A DNA stretch of 64,000 nucleotides from Sphingomonas sp. PR090111-T3T-6A. GTDB taxonomy: Bacteria; Pseudomonadota; Alphaproteobacteria; Sphingomonadales; Sphingomonadaceae. The notes below the pieces were generated by a model. That model was not told where the DNA came from. It ran no database searches and saw nothing but the letters and a program-made list of their open reading frames with translations. Shown piece by piece: positions 63,985 through 64,000 of the stretch (within the stretch, counting starts at the first letter, position 1; the number at the start of each line of letters is the position of its first letter). The stretch spans positions 38,578-102,577 of the forward strand of contig NZ_AORL01000025.1 in the NCBI RefSeq assembly GCF_000383095.1. The letters run 5' to 3'. Made by a program: the position numbers and the translations under genes.

Positions 63985-64000
63985 CCCGGGGTCTCAGCCC

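Overview
The window is high-GC chromosomal DNA from an alphaproteobacterium, most likely a Sphingomonas-like member of the Sphingomonadaceae. The signs are the aerobic cobaltochelatase pair CobS/CobT beside a J-domain protein and BolA, the small alphaproteobacterial families DUF1244, DUF2312, DUF2093 and DUF4167, the yebC-ruvC-ruvA-ruvB...ybgC-tolQRAB-pal order, and a roughly 1,000-residue TonB-dependent receptor next to TPR hydroxylase and sulfotransferase-like genes. I found no rRNA, tRNA, CRISPR, prophage or insertion sequence. Coding density is high, and no gap without a gene exceeds 300 bases.

Layout. 1-7.0 kb: start of hisG, a glutathione transferase, bolA, J-domain protein, cobS and cobT (separated by a 145-bp inverted repeat), a glycine-zipper protein, a phytase-like esterase and rpmB. 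7.1-12.5 kb: YciI-like protein, a small membrane protein, tadA, a divergent pair (TPR/AspH-type hydroxylase and TPR/sulfotransferase), and a CNNM/CBS membrane protein. 12.5-17.5 kb: a helix-hairpin-helix membrane protein, purD head-to-head with xseA, DUF2093, an M23 lipoprotein and a secreted unknown. 17.7-23.7 kb: TonB-dependent receptor, sulfotransferase-like gene, second TPR/AspH-type hydroxylase and a small secreted protein. 23.7-40.5 kb: housekeeping genes (clpB, M16 peptidase, purEK, gpmA, dienelactone hydrolase, M14 peptidase with a DUF4136 lipoprotein, rpmJ, a HAD phosphatase, a serine hydrolase, pyk, DUF1244, DUF2312, a GST). 40.6-49.6 kb: yebC, ruvC, ruvA, a secreted unknown and ruvB, then an inverted three-gene regulator/membrane module, then the complete ybgC-tolQ-tolR-tolA-tolB-pal envelope operon. 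49.7-64 kb: S1/P1 nuclease, isoaspartyl peptidase, ispG, a GNAT enzyme, a DUF1345 protein, an SMR transporter, M61 peptidase, ppa, the hisS-prfA-prmC-DUF4167 run, a CBS protein and a Wzx-like flippase.

Most genes are ordinary core functions: cofactor, purine and isoprenoid synthesis, translation, DNA repair and envelope maintenance. The best candidate for an undescribed system is the pair of related loci at 8.2-11.1 kb and 17.7-23.3 kb. Each combines an AspH-like (aspartyl/asparaginyl beta-hydroxylase) enzyme carrying TPR-type repeats with a sulfotransferase or sulfotransferase-like protein, and the second sits beside a TonB-dependent receptor with ten cysteines in five close pairs. This resembles a peptide or protein modification cassette linked to outer-membrane uptake; the substrate is unknown. 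Secondary points of interest are the XRE module with a doubled perfect palindrome at its promoter inserted into the ruv-tol block, a repeat element that supplies the cobT ribosome binding site, the interlocked purD/xseA start codons, and a hairpin-rich leader before the DUF4167 gene.
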